Of a stretch of DNA of 64,000 nt, positions 25,448 to 38,364 are shown in pieces. The notes below the pieces were generated by a model. That model worked only from the letters and a program-made list of their open reading frames with translations. It made no database searches and was not told where the DNA came from. The stretch covers positions 1 to 64,000 of the forward strand of contig NZ_JAMTCO010000022.1 of NCBI RefSeq assembly GCF_024171925.1, in the 5' to 3' direction. This DNA comes from Actinokineospora diospyrosa. Lineage in GTDB: Bacteria > Actinomycetota > Actinomycetes > Mycobacteriales > Pseudonocardiaceae. The position numbers and the translations under genes were made by a program. The stretch's first letter is position 1, and every line of letters starts with the position of its first letter.

Positions 25448-25529
25448 CGCCGCGAACTCCCCGTCATGTGCACCACGTACCCAGAAACGCCGGTGCGGAC
25501 ACCTGCGCGTTCGGGTGGCTGCCCGCACG

Positions 25530-26003
25530 CTAGGCGCGCGATCCGTCCGCGATCGGACCGAGCACGTCGTAGGGCGGTACCCAGCCGTGTTCGACCAGTA
25601 CGCGGTGCAGGTCGCGCACCGCTTGCTCCACCTCGGCCCGCTCCTCGCCCGCCTCGGCCAACGCGCGCGCCGCGGCCAGCAACGCGGCGTCGAGCCCGGC
25701 AGGCTCGCCCGCCTCGTCGTCGGGGTCGTCGGCGCCGATGTTGCGGCGCAGGTAGCTGTCCATCGGCTCGACCGACGGCTCGGCGAACATCCCCACCACC
25801 AGGTGCGCCACCCGGTGCAACTTGGTGTTGTACTGCTGGGAAAGCCGCACCAGCGCGTCGAACGCCTCCTTCGGCGAGCACCGGCGCAGCACCACCAGCA
25901 CGCCCATGGCCTGCTCGATGGTGGCCCTGGTGCGCAGCGCGCGCCGCAGACCGTCCAACTCGGACTGCAGTTGGGCCACCCGCGAGGTCGGGTCCTGGCT
26001 CAC
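25530..26003 (-). CDS. ANTAR-domain RNA-binding protein
   Basis: A 157-residue protein with an N-terminal ANTAR domain (about residues 10-75; RTRATIEQAMGVLVVLRRCS and EAFDALVRLSQQYNTKL). It has no receiver or GAF domain ahead. The C-terminal half is acidic and helical, ending HGWVPPYDVLGPIADGS. ANTAR proteins bind paired hexaloop RNA hairpins and prevent termination. GTG 26003 was chosen from the domain start and the GGGGG upstream; the frame could extend to 26201. A perfect 24-bp palindrome lies 80 bp upstream in its leader. It is upstream of and co-directional with the sigma factor. Confidence 0.8.
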   Translation of the reverse strand: MSQDPTSRVAQLQSELDGLRRALRTRATIEQAMGVLVVLRRCSPKEAFDALVRLSQQYNTKLHRVAHLVVGMFAEPSVEPMDSYLRRNIGADDPDDEAGEPAGLDAALLAAARALAEAGEERAEVEQAVRDLHRVLVEHGWVPPYDVLGPIADGSRA

Positions 26004-26083
26004 CGGCTGCCCCCGGCTCGCTCCTGCGGTCTTCGCACCGCGGTGCCCATGACGGTCTTCCTCCCGGTCCACGTCCACTCGGC

Positions 26084-26107
26084 CGACCCCCCGACGTCGG
26101 GGGGTCG
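26084..26107 (-). promoter_or_regulatory. Perfect 24-bp palindrome in the ANTAR gene leader
   Basis: CGACCCCCCGAC followed directly by GTCGGGGGGTCG forms a perfect 24-bp palindrome about 80 bp upstream of the ANTAR start, in a 431-bp gap (26004-26434) otherwise without recognisable genes. It could be an operator, or an RNA hairpin acting as attenuator. Confidence 0.5.
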
Positions 26108-26434
26108 ACGCGTGGGCAGCGTTCGGCGGGGGGACGCGTCGCGGGCAGCGACCACCGCCGGTGACGGGCGGGGTCGGGCAGCACGCAGCCCCTCGCTCCA
26201 CGCGAGTGCCGGGGGCGGCGACCGAACAGGTGACTGGCCGCCTGCTCGACGACTGTGCCTGGGTGTCGCCCCCCGGCGTGCTGCGGCTGCTTGCTCAACC
26301 GCTACCGGAGCACTCTAAAGATCACGCCGAAGCGGGCACAAGGCGGGTCGGGCTGTCGTCCGGCGGGCGGACACAGCCGCCCCTACGGTGGGTACGCGAG
26401 CCGCACGACAAGGTGACACGGAAAGGAGCCAGAC

Positions 26435-26746
26435 ATGCTGGCGGTGACAGAAGCGGCAGCGGACGCCATCAGCGCGTTGACCGCGCAGGACGGCATCCCG
26501 GACAGCGGTGGGCTGCGGTTCACCCTGGTGACCCCGGAGGTGGAGGGCACGCCGCTCGCGGTGGCGCTCGCCCCGGAGCCGACCGAGGGCGACCAGGTGG
26601 TGACCGCGGCGACCGGGGCACACGTGTTCCTGGAGCCCGGCGCGGCGGAACTGTTGTCCGACAAGGTGCTCGACGTGCAGGCCGACGCCGAGGGGCAGTT
26701 GAACTTCGCGGTGCTGCGCCAGGACGAGGGCGGACAGCCGGTCTGA
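26435..26746 (+). CDS. HesB/IscA-like protein lacking cysteines
   Basis: A 103-residue protein with the fold pattern of A-type iron-sulfur carriers: MLAVTEAAADAISALTAQDG at the N-terminus, GGLRFTLVTP in the first strands, and an end where the family has its C-x-C pair. There are no cysteines at all, so it cannot bind a cluster in the usual way. This subgroup is seen in actinobacteria with unknown role. The ATG is preceded by AAAGGAG. Confidence 0.7.
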   Translation: MLAVTEAAADAISALTAQDGIPDSGGLRFTLVTPEVEGTPLAVALAPEPTEGDQVVTAATGAHVFLEPGAAELLSDKVLDVQADAEGQLNFAVLRQDEGGQPV

Positions 26747-26833
26747 GCACGACTGTGATCTGCGCTATCGGGTGATTGAAAGCACCTGACCCGGGTAGTC
26801 CCGAAAGGGGCGGATCGTACTCGGGAGGCAGGG

Positions 26834-27415
26834 ATGGCACGAGGCAACCGGTTGACGATGCTCGCGGCGGCGCGGGCGCCACTGTGGCGCGGGCTGGACT
26901 ACGGCCCGGCGGTGGTGGTGCTGAGCCCGTCGGCGACGCGTCCGACCGAATTGCCCGAGGCCTGGAGACCGCTGGAGCAGTCGTACCAGATCGCCTGGTG
27001 CGCGGTGCCGCCGCAGGCCGGTGGCGCAGGCTCGCTGGAGCGGGTCGAGGACGTGCTGGAAACCCTCGCCGACCGGGCCACCAGGACCCAGGTCGTGGCG
27101 CACACCGCGCTGACCGAAGTGGCCTGCCAGGTCGTGGCCGAGTTCCCGGAGATCGTGCGCGGGCTCGTGCTCGTCGGGCACAGCCGCGCGGTGGAGCCGA
27201 CCGGGGTGCCGACCACCCGGATCGCCGTACTCGGTGAACCCGTCGGGCCGGGCTCGCTCGCCCGGCCCGACGTGGTCGCCGAGGTGGCCGAAGCGCTGGC
27301 CGCCCGCGAGCGGCACCTGCGGCCGTCGCGCCCGCTGGCCGCCCGCCCGCTGTCGGTCGTGGTCACCGGGGTCACCGGGGTGGACACCGTGGGTGGGATC
27401 GCCGTCGGGAGCTGA
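26834..27415 (+). CDS. Alpha/beta-hydrolase-like protein without the usual nucleophile
   Basis: A 193-residue protein. The central part, [20 protein letters not shown] followed by GLVLVG, resembles the strand-nucleophile-helix unit of alpha/beta hydrolases, but the GxSxG serine is replaced (AHTAL). The C-terminal part shows no clear His or Asp. ATG 26834 has GGGAGGCAGGG upstream. It precedes the lpd gene by 47 bp. It may be a non-catalytic relative, and family assignment is tentative. Confidence 0.5.
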   Translation: MARGNRLTMLAAARAPLWRGLDYGPAVVVLSPSATRPTELPEAWRPLEQSYQIAWCAVPPQAGGAGSLERVEDVLETLADRATRTQVVAHTALTEVACQVVAEFPEIVRGLVLVGHSRAVEPTGVPTTRIAVLGEPVGPGSLARPDVVAEVAEALAARERHLRPSRPLAARPLSVVVTGVTGVDTVGGIAVGS

Positions 27416-27462
27416 GCCCCGCGCTCGGCGGGTCCCGCGCGCGGGCGAATATCGTGGGACCC

Positions 27463-28863
<1,401 letters not shown>

Positions 28864-28984
28864 GCGCGCCCCGGGTGGGTGGCCGCGGGTCACCCACCCG
28901 GGCGAACGTCCACTCTGGACCGCTGCGCGCGCGGCCCCCTGGGTACCCCGGTGGGGCTAGCCGTCGATCCGAGAGGTGGACCCC

Positions 28985-29503
28985 ATGTTCGCACCGCGTC
29001 GCGTTCTCCTGCCCGTTGTCCTCGCCGGGGCTTGTCTGTGCTCGGCGTCGCCCGCGCAGGCGGCACCACAGCCCCGCCTCTCGGCCGCCTACAGCGTCTC
29101 GGCCTCGGCCGTGAACGCGACCAGGGCGTTGGTCTTCACCGTCTACAACTCCGACATCCTCACGACGGTCGGGTTCTCGTTCACGCTGAACCTGCCCGCG
29201 GGCATCACCCGCCCGGTCACCGCCCCGTCGAGCACCTGCACGGACACGACGGTCAGCGACACGCCGCCCGATCCCGGGGGAATCATCCCGCCCTTCCGGT
29301 CCGCGCAGGCCGACACCCTCTACATCGACGGGATCCTCTCCAACGTCGCGCTGTCCTGCACCATCACGATCCCGGTCACCGCCGCGGCGCAGGGCACTTA
29401 CACGACGTGCCCCGGTGCCATCGTCGACCTGGTCGGTACGACCACACTGGACAGCTGCGCGCCGATCTACTTCGAGGAACCCTATGCGTACCGGGAGGAC
29501 TGA
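28985..29503 (+). CDS. Small secreted protein, paralogue 1
   Basis: A 172-residue exported protein. The signal peptide (about residues 1-27) ends in SPAQA before APQPRLSAAYS. The mature part resembles a DUF11-type beta-sandwich repeat (VFTVYNSDILTTVGFSFTLN, LPAGITRP) with four to five cysteines likely in disulfides. ATG 28985 has GAGAGGTGG upstream. The next gene is a paralogue, so they form a tandem pair. Function is unknown; cell-surface association is inferred. Confidence 0.75.
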   Translation: MFAPRRVLLPVVLAGACLCSASPAQAAPQPRLSAAYSVSASAVNATRALVFTVYNSDILTTVGFSFTLNLPAGITRPVTAPSSTCTDTTVSDTPPDPGGIIPPFRSAQADTLYIDGILSNVALSCTITIPVTAAAQGTYTTCPGAIVDLVGTTTLDSCAPIYFEEPYAYRED

Positions 29504-29631
29504 CCGCGCGGGCACGGGCGGGTGAAAACGACCACCTGTCCGGATGGGACGGCCGGTGTGGACGGCGGTGCGCGGGCGAGGGTGGGTACCACCGCCGGGA
29601 ACGCCCCGTCGCCCTTCGAGAGGTGAGTTGG

Positions 29632-30102
29632 ATGCCGAACCAGCGCCGTGTCCTGTCCGTCCTGCTCGGTGCGGCCACCGCGGCCGCGCTCGTCGCGACC
29701 GCCCAGCCAGCGCACGCGGCACCGCAGCCGGGGCTGAGCGCGGCATACAGCGCCAGGGCCGTCGCGGTCGGCAGCACCTGGTCGCTGGTGTTCACCATCA
29801 CCAACGCCGACACCCCGACCACCGTCCCGTTCTCGTTCGGGGTGTCGCTGCCCGGCGGCGTGACCAGCCCGGGCGCGCCGACGACGACGTGCACCGCCAC
29901 CGTCGGGGTGTCCGCGCCGGGCGAGTACGCCGTCGCCGGGGTGCTTGCCGCGGCGCAGCCCTCGTGCACCATCACCGTGCGGGTGACCTCGGCCACCGAG
30001 GCCAACTACGCGACCTGCGCCGACGACGTCAGCGACCTCGTCGGCCTCACGGCGCCGCCGCGCTGCGCCTCGATCTCCTTCGTCGCGGCGCAAGCGTCCT
30101 GA
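29632..30102 (+). CDS. Small secreted protein, paralogue 2
   Basis: A 156-residue protein with a signal peptide ending in QPAHA before APQPGLSAAYSARA. It aligns with the preceding gene over nearly its full length (LSAAYS.RA.AV, VFTITNADTPTTVPFSFGV, LPGGVTSP, the C-terminal DLVGLTAPPRC) and keeps the cysteine pattern. It lies 128 bp after paralogue 1 and has GAGAGGTGAG upstream of the ATG, matching the leader of its neighbour. It is a recent tandem duplicate of unknown role. Confidence 0.75.
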   Translation: MPNQRRVLSVLLGAATAAALVATAQPAHAAPQPGLSAAYSARAVAVGSTWSLVFTITNADTPTTVPFSFGVSLPGGVTSPGAPTTTCTATVGVSAPGEYAVAGVLAAAQPSCTITVRVTSATEANYATCADDVSDLVGLTAPPRCASISFVAAQAS

Positions 30103-30113
30103 CGGGACCGGGC

Positions 30114-30281
30114 TCAGCCCTCGGCGCGGTCGCGGACCTCGTAGGCGAGGTCGGCGTAGTCGGGGGCGGGCTCGGTCTCCTTGAGGGTGACCAGGTCCGC
30201 CGGGTCCACCCGGGCGGGCAGTTCGCCGAAGCGGGCGTGGCGCAGGAACGCGAACTCTTCTTCGGTGAACCGCTCGCTCAT
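30114..30281 (-). CDS. Small acidic protein (55 residues)
   Basis: A 55-residue frame starting MSERFTEEEFAFLRHARFGE and ending YEVRDRAEG. It is acidic, helical and has no signal peptide. Composition and a family-like FGELPARV motif suggest a real small actinobacterial protein of unknown function. It is convergent to the secreted paralogue, 11 bp away. Confidence 0.6.
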   Translation of the reverse strand: MSERFTEEEFAFLRHARFGELPARVDPADLVTLKETEPAPDYADLAYEVRDRAEG

Positions 30282-30520
30282 GCCGCCATTGTGCCGCTCA
30301 GTGGCCGCGGATGACTCCGTCCGCGTGCTCCGAACTCCGTTCGGCTCAGGCGCGCGATCGCAAACGCTAGTGCAGATGGCGGTGCGTTTTACCCGGATCG
30401 GATTCGGGTGAATCCGCACGGCCGTTCGGCTGGAACGTGCGCTGTACGGCTGCGCTTCCGGCATCCGGCGGACGATGATCCTCGTGGCCCAACCCCGGGC
30501 CTGATATCGAGGAGTTACAC

Positions 30521-31189
30521 ATGCGAAGTGTCTCCCTCCGCCGGACGACGCCCGCCGTGCTCGCCCTGGTGAGCCTCGCCGTGGTCGGGCTGGCCCAGCC
30601 CGCCGCCGCCGCGCCCCCGAACTACCGCGCCGACGCCCACGCCTCGGCGGCCGTCGTCGACACGGTGGTGACCGCCCCGGTGACCTTCGGGCGGGCCGAC
30701 GTCAACTTCACCACCTCTCTGCCCGCCAACGACGCCGCCACCCTGCCCGGTGGCATCTCGGCGCCGGTGCTCGGCACCACCGGCGCGGTGGCCACCACCG
30801 CCGCCGCCCAGGACATCGGCAACACCCGGATCGCCACCGCCACGGCGGGCGTCTCCGGCGTCAGCCTGCTGGCGGGCCAGATCTCGGCCGACTACATCGG
30901 GTCGGCCGCGGGGGCGAGCATCACGCTCGGCGCACCGGTCGTCGTCACCGGCGGCACCACCACGGTGCAGAACCTGAAGATCGGCAGCCAGACCTTCAAC
31001 GGCGCGCTCCCGCCCAACACCTCCGTCTCGATCGCGGGCGTGGCGGTCGTGCACCTCAACGAGCAGGTCCCGGTCGCGGGTGGCGACGGCATCAGGGTCA
31101 CCCCGGTTCGCATCGAGGTGCTCGGCATCCTCGGCGCGCCGGTCGCCGAGGTGGGCATCGCGACCAGTCAGGCCACTGTGACCCCGTGA
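30521..31189 (+). CDS. Secreted choice-of-anchor P-like protein
   Basis: A 222-residue exported protein. The signal peptide runs to about residue 31 (LVSLAVVGLAQPAAA). The mature part is Thr/Ala/Gly/Val-rich beta-strand sequence (VQNLKIGSQTFNGALPPNTS, VHLNEQVPVAGGDGIRVTP) like the choice-of-anchor P family of actinobacterial surface proteins. There are no cysteines in the mature part. It is preceded by GAGGAGTTACAC and followed by a strong bidirectional hairpin. Confidence 0.7.
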   Translation: MRSVSLRRTTPAVLALVSLAVVGLAQPAAAAPPNYRADAHASAAVVDTVVTAPVTFGRADVNFTTSLPANDAATLPGGISAPVLGTTGAVATTAAAQDIGNTRIATATAGVSGVSLLAGQISADYIGSAAGASITLGAPVVVTGGTTTVQNLKIGSQTFNGALPPNTSVSIAGVAVVHLNEQVPVAGGDGIRVTPVRIEVLGILGAPVAEVGIATSQATVTP

Positions 31190-31245
31190 CAACGGCGGCA
31201 CGCGGTCACGCCTGCCTGCGGGAGGCGGTGACCCGCTGACACGGC

Positions 31246-31279
31246 ACGGCCCCGCGAGCGCCTTTGCTCGCGGGGCCGT
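31246..31279. terminator. Bidirectional terminator hairpin
   Basis: ACGGCCCCGCGAGC (31246-31259) pairs perfectly with GCTCGCGGGGCCGT (31266-31279) around a 6-nt loop. It lies between the convergent secreted-protein gene and gltD. Confidence 0.85.
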
Positions 31280-31295
31280 TGTCCGGGGGAAGCCG

Positions 31296-32754
<1,459 letters not shown>

Positions 32755-32762
<8 letters not shown>

Positions 32763-35700
32763 GTGCGGCCTCCATGATCGCCTGGTCGATGTCGCGGCCC
32801 TCGGCCTCGGCGGCCGCGCGCGCGGCGAGCACCCGCTTGTAGTCGGTGGGCATCACCTTGGTGAACCGGCTGACCTCGTTGTCCCAGTCGGCCAGCAGCG
32901 CCCGGCCCACCGCGGAGTCGGTCTCGGTGACGTGCCGGGCGACGAACCCGCGCAGCTCGTCGCTGTCCTCGACGGTGAGCGGGTCGAGGTCGACCATCTC
33001 CGGGTTGACCCGCGCCGGGTTCAGGTCCAGCACGTAGGCGATCCCGCCGGACATGCCCGCCGCGAAGTTGCGGCCGGTCTGCCCGAGCACGACCACGCGG
33101 CCACCGGTCATGTACTCGCAGCCGTGGTCGCCGACGCCCTCGACGACGGCCAGCGCGCCGGAGTTGCGCACCGCGAACCGCTCGCCGACCTTGCCGCGCA
33201 GGAACACCTCGCCGGAGGTGGCCCCGTAGGCGATCACGTTGCCCGCGATCACGTGCTGCTCGGCGGCGAACTGCGCGTCCGGGTGCGGCCGCACCGTGAT
33301 CCGGCCACCGGAGAGGCCCTTGCCGACGTAGTCGTTGCCGTCGCCGACCAGCCGCAGCGTCACACCGCGCGGCAGGAACGCGCCGAACGACTGGCCCGCG
33401 GTACCGGTGAAGGTCACGTCGATGGTGTCGTTCGGCAGGCCGTCACCGCCCCAGCGCTTGGTCACCTCGGAGCCGAGCATGGTGCCGACGGTCCGGTTGA
33501 CGTTGCGCACGGGCAGTTCCAGCCGCACCTTGTCCCCCGAGGACAGCGCCCCCTCGGCGAGCTGGATCAGCGTGTTGTCCAGCGCCCGCGCCAGTCCGTG
33601 GTCCTGCGCGACGGCCTGGTGGCGCACCGCGCGCGGCTCGAGCGGCGGCACGAAGAAGATCGGCGTCAGGTCGAGCCCGGCCGCCTTCCAGTGGTCCACC
33701 GCGGCGCGGGTGTCGAGCAGCTCCGCGTGCCCGACGGCCTCCTGGATCGAGCGGAAACCCAGCGCCGCCAGGTATTCGCGCACCTCCTGGGCGATGAACT
33801 CGAAGAAGTTCACCACGTACTCGGCCTTGCCACTGAACCTGGCCCGCAGCAACGGGTTCTGCGTCGCGACGCCCACCGGGCAGGTGTCCAGGTGGCACAC
33901 GCGCATCATCACGCAGCCCGACACGACCAGCGGCGCGGTCGCGAAACCGAACTCCTCAGCGCCCAGCAGCATCGCGACCATGACGTCGCGGCCGGTCTTG
34001 AGCTGCCCGTCGGTCTGCACCACGATCCGGTCGCGCAACCGGTTGGCCAGCAGCGTCTGCTGGGTCTCGGCCAGCCCGAGTTCCCACGGGCCACCGGCGT
34101 GCTTGATCGACGACAGCGGGGACGCGCCGGTGCCGCCGTCGTGCCCGGAGATCAGCACCACGTCCGCGTGCGCCTTGGAGACACCCGCGGCGACCGTGCC
34201 GACACCCACCTCGGACACCAGCTTCACGTGGATGCGGGCCGCCGGGTTGGCGTTCTTCAGGTCGTGGATGAGCTGGGCGAGGTCCTCGATGGAGTAGATG
34301 TCGTGGTGCGGCGGGGGAGAGATCAGCCCGACGCCCGGGGTGGAGTGCCGGGTCTTGGCGATCCACGGGTACACCTTCGTGCCCGGCAGTTGACCGCCCT
34401 CACCCGGCTTCGCGCCCTGCGCCATCTTGATCTGGATGTCGTCGGCGTTGACCAGGTACTCGCTGGTGACGCCGAACCGACCGGACGCCACCTGCTTGAT
34501 CGCCGAGCGCCGGGCCGGGTCGTAGAGCCGGTCGGAGTCCTCGCCGCCCTCACCGGTGTTGGACTTGGCGCCCAACCGGTTCATCGCGATCGCCAGCGTC
34601 TCGTGCATCTCCTGGGAGATGGACCCGTAGGAGATGGCCCCGGTGCCGAACCGCTTGACGATCTCGCTGACCGGCTCGACCTCTTCGATCGGCACCGGCG
34701 GCCGCACGCCCTCCTTGAACGCGAACAGCCCGCGCAGCGTCTTGAGCGCCGCGGACTGGTCGTCGACCAGCCGGGTGTAGTCCTTGAAGACCTCGTAGCG
34801 CCCGGCCCGGGTGGAGTGCTGGAGCTTGAACACCGTCTCCGGGTTGAACAGGTGCGGCTCGCCCTCGCGCCGCCACTGGTAGTCCCCGCCCACGGCCAGC
34901 TCGCGGTGGTCGGCGTGCACCCCGTCGGCCGGGTAGGCCACCGCGTGCCGCTGCCGCACCTCCTCGGCCAGCACGTCGAACCCGATGCCGCCCAGGCGCG
35001 AGGTGGTGCCGGTGAAGCACGCGTCCACCACCTCGGCGCCCAACCCGAGCGCCTCGAAGATCTGCGCACCGTGGTAGGAGGCCACAGTGGACACACCCAT
35101 CTTGGACATGGTCTTGCGCACGCCCTTGCCCAGCGCCTTGATCAGGTTGCGAGCAGCGGTGTGGGGGTCGATGGCAGTGCGGATGACGCCGCGCCTGGCC
35201 ATGTCCTCCACGGTCGCCATCGCCAGGTACGGGTTCACCGCCGACGCGCCGTAGCCGATCAGCAGCGCCACGTGGTGCACCTCGCGCGCGTCACCGGACT
35301 CCACGACCAGGCTCACCTGGCTGCGCGTCTTCTCCCGCACCAGGTGCTGGTGCACCGCGCCGACCAGCAGCAGCGACGGGATCGGGGCGAGCTCGTCGTC
35401 CACGCCGCGGTCGGACAGGACCACGACCCTGGCGCCCGCGCGGATCTCCCGCGACACCTGGGCGCGGATCTCGTCGAGCTGCTCGCGCAGCGCGTCACCG
35501 CCGCCGTCGACGTCGAAGCGGCCGTGCACGGTGACCGACCGGAACTCCGGCAGGTCGCCGTCGTCGTCGGCGTGCGCGATCTTGGCCAGCTCGTCGTTGT
35601 CCAGCACCGGGAACGGCAGCGTGATCCGCCTGCACGACTCGGCCGTGCCCGCCAGCAGGTTCGGCTCCGCGCCGAGCTGGGTGCCCAGCGAGGTCACCAG

Positions 35701-37275
35701 CTCCTCGCGGATCGCGTCCAGCGGCGGGTTGGTCACCTGGGCGAAGAGCTGGCTGAAGTAGTCGAACAGCGGCCGCTGCGCGCGCGAGAGCGGGGCAAGC
35801 GGGGCGTCGTTGCCCATCGACCCGATCGGCTCGGCACCGGTGCGCGCCATCGGCTCCAGCAGGACGGTCAGCTCTTCCTCGGTGTAGCCGAACGCCTGCT
35901 GCCTGCGCACGAGCGAGGAGTGCGTGGGGACCTCGCGCGCCCGGGCGGGCAGCTGCGCCAGCGGCAGCAGGCCCTTGGCCGCCCACTCGCCGTACGGGTG
36001 CGCCGCGGCCAGCTCGCCCTTGATCTCCTCGTCGTCGACCACGCGGCCCGCGGCGGTGTCCACCAGGAACATCCGACCCGGCTCCAGGCGGCCCTTGCGC
36101 ACGATCGTCGTCGGGTCGATGTCGAGCACGCCGACCTCGCTGGCCAGCACGACCAGGCCGTCCTCGGTCACCCAGTAGCGGGCCGGGCGCAGGCCGTTGC
36201 GGTCGAGCACGGCGCCGATCTGGGTGCCGTCGGTGAAGGCCACCAGCGCGGGCCCGTCCCACGGCTCCATCAGCGTCGAGTGGAACTCGTAGAACGCCCG
36301 GCGCGCCGGGTCCATCTCGGTGTGGTTCTCCCACGCCTCCGGGATCATCATCAGCACCGCGTGCGGCAGGCTGCGGCCACCCAGGTGCAGCAGTTCGAGC
36401 ACCTCGTCGAAGGACGCCGAGTCGCTGGCACCGCGGGTGATGACCGGGAAGATCCGCTTGAGGTCACCGGGGATCAGGTCGCTGGCGAGCATCGACTCGC
36501 GCGCGTCCATCCAGTTCCGGTTGCCGCGCAGGGTGTTGATCTCGCCGTTGTGCGCGACGTAGCGGTACGGGTGCGCCAGCGGCCAGGACGGGAAGGTGTT
36601 GGTGGAGAACCGGGAGTGCACCAGGCCGATCGAGCTGGTCACCCGCTCGTCGGACAGGTCGGGGAAGAACGACTCGACCTGCGGCTCGGTGAGCATCCCC
36701 TTGTAGACGATCGTCCGCGAGGACAGCGAGGAGAAGTAGACGTCCACCGCGTGTTCGGCCCGCTTGCGGACGCAGAAGGCGAGGCGCTCCAGGGCAAGGC
36801 CGTCGATGCCGTCTGCCGCGGCGAGGAACAGCTGCTCGAAGTGCGGCATGACGGCCGCGGCGGAGGCACCCGCGTGCTCGCGGTTGACCGGGAGTTCGCG
36901 CCAGCCCAGCACGACAGCGCCCTCTTCGGCGGCGATCGCCTCGATGGTCGCGATGACCTCGGCGCGCGCGGTCCCCTCGGTCGGCAGGAACGCGGTACCC
37001 ACCGCGTACGCGCCGGGGTCGGGCAGGGCGAACTCGGTGACAGCGCGGTAGAACGCGTCGGGCACCTGGATCAGGATCCCGGCCCCGTCGCCGGTGTCGG
37101 GCTCGGCGCCACGGGCGCCGCGGTGTTCGAGGTTGCGCAGGGCGACGAGTGCTTTGGCGACGATGCCATGGTCTCGGCGGCCCGCGAGGTCGGCCACGAA
37201 GGCGACCCCGCAAGCGTCGTGCTCGTACTGCTCGTCGTAGAGACCACCCTGCAGGCGGTCTTGGCGGGTCGACAT
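32755..37275 (-). CDS. gltB: Glutamate synthase large subunit
   Basis: A 1506-residue enzyme making two glutamates from glutamine and 2-oxoglutarate. A 21-residue propeptide precedes the catalytic Cys22 of the class II glutaminase domain ([12 protein letters not shown]; about residues 22-420). Then come the central domain and the FMN-binding synthase domain (about 800-1190; [47 protein letters not shown]), 3Fe-4S cysteines [15 protein letters not shown] and the C-terminal GXGXG beta-helix domain. ATG 37275 places the cysteine correctly; the frame extends upstream to 37311 without need. It is the first gene of gltBD. Its promoter lies in the 555-bp gap 37276-37830. Confidence 0.96.
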
Positions 37276-37830
37276 GACTAGCGGCCCTCCCAGTGCTCTG
37301 GATGCGCGCACACGGGCGTGCTTCGCGGGCGGCTGGGCGGGCAGGGGCGCACGACACCAGCCGCGCGTTGGGCCCGGTGCCGCGCCTCGAAACGGTGCGG
37401 CGGTGAGTACAGCTTCGCCCGGGCTCGGGCGGTGGGCGCACCTCGTCGTGCGGGGGGTGTGACAGCGCTGGGCTGTCGCGGCGGTCCTGGTGCCGTCGGC
37501 GGTGACGGCGCGGTTACCGCGGGGAGTGGCAGCGCACCTCGTCGTGCGGCCGGTCGTGGCTTTCGGTCGATTCTCCGGTGCGGAGTCGGGCCGTCACCCA
37601 CGCGTGGTGCTTTCCCGGGGTCATCCGGGGGTTCTCATGACAATAGTGTGAACTCGGCGTATCCGGGATAGGCCAAGCGGACCTCGTGGTGAACACCACG
37701 TGGTCTTGACCGGGCTTGGCCGTTCGACACGCGCGCTGAGCTGCGCGGATGCCTCGCGGGAGCATTCCCGGCCGTTGGTGCGTTAGTAGGGTAATCCAGT
37801 GAAATACCCGCCCCGTCGAGGAGTCCTCCA
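37276..37830. other. Intergenic region between gltB and fxsA
   Basis: A 555-bp divergent gap without a convincing gene. It contains GCACCTCGTCGTGCGG twice (near 37438 and 37532) and a small palindrome CGTGGTG-AA-CACCACG (37685-37700). Promoters for gltBD (minus) and fxsA (plus) should be here. I could not identify a GlnR site with confidence. Confidence 0.4.
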
Positions 37831-38259
37831 GTGCCCGTCCTGTTGATCGTCCTGCTGGCAGTGGCCGCCGAGATCACCGTGATGGTCTCGGTCGGCAGCC
37901 TCATCGGGGTGCTGCCGACCATTGGCCTGCTCATCGCCGCCACCGTGCTCGGTGGTGTGCTGCTCCGGAGGGAGGGCACCCGCACCCTCGCCGCGCTGCG
38001 CGAGGCCGTGTTCCTGCGCCGCACCCCGGAGCGCGAGGTCGTCGACGGCATGCTCATCGCGGGCGCGGGCGTGCTGGTGCTGCTGCCCGGGTTCATCAGC
38101 GACGTGCTGGCCCTGCTGTTGCTGCTGCCGCCGACCAGGGCCCTGCTGCGCAACCGGATCATCCGCCGCGCCGAGCGCTCCCGGTCGGTGATCGTGGTCG
38201 ACTCGGTTGTGGTGGACCCGGAGCCGCCGACTGTGATCCAGGGCACTGTCGAGCGCTGA
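37831..38259 (+). CDS. fxsA: FxsA family membrane protein
   Basis: A 142-residue FxsA-domain protein. Two N-terminal helices (LLIVLLAVAAEITVMVSVGS and GLLIAATVLGGVLL) are followed by LRREGTRTLAALREAV and a third hydrophobic stretch GAGVLVLLPGFISDVLALLL with the conserved PGF-SD motif, then a charged tail. E. coli FxsA affects phage exclusion, but the role in actinomycetes is unknown. GTG 37831 has GAGGAG upstream. Confidence 0.88.
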   Translation: MPVLLIVLLAVAAEITVMVSVGSLIGVLPTIGLLIAATVLGGVLLRREGTRTLAALREAVFLRRTPEREVVDGMLIAGAGVLVLLPGFISDVLALLLLLPPTRALLRNRIIRRAERSRSVIVVDSVVVDPEPPTVIQGTVER

Positions 38260-38279
38260 ACCGCGCGGGGGATCGTGGG

Positions 38280-38293
38280 AGGTTTAGACCAAT
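38280..38293. promoter_or_regulatory. dre-like site (DasR/GntR-type palindrome)
   Basis: AGGTTTAGACCAAT resembles the DasR-responsive element (core TGGTCTAGACCA) of N-acetylglucosamine control in streptomycetes. It lies 72-85 bp upstream of the secreted SOD-like gene start. Recognition by a DasR homologue here is an inference. Confidence 0.35.
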
Positions 38294-38364
38294 CCTTCAC
38301 CCTATGAGGTGATCCCCTTGCCGGCTGGCGCGAGGTCGCGGCCGGCAACGGTCAGGATCGGGCC

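Noticed and set aside
25530-26201. Longer form of the ANTAR protein starting at 26201
   Set aside because: The extension would run through the perfect palindrome at 26084-26107 and adds low-complexity sequence; the ANTAR domain fits the start at 26003.
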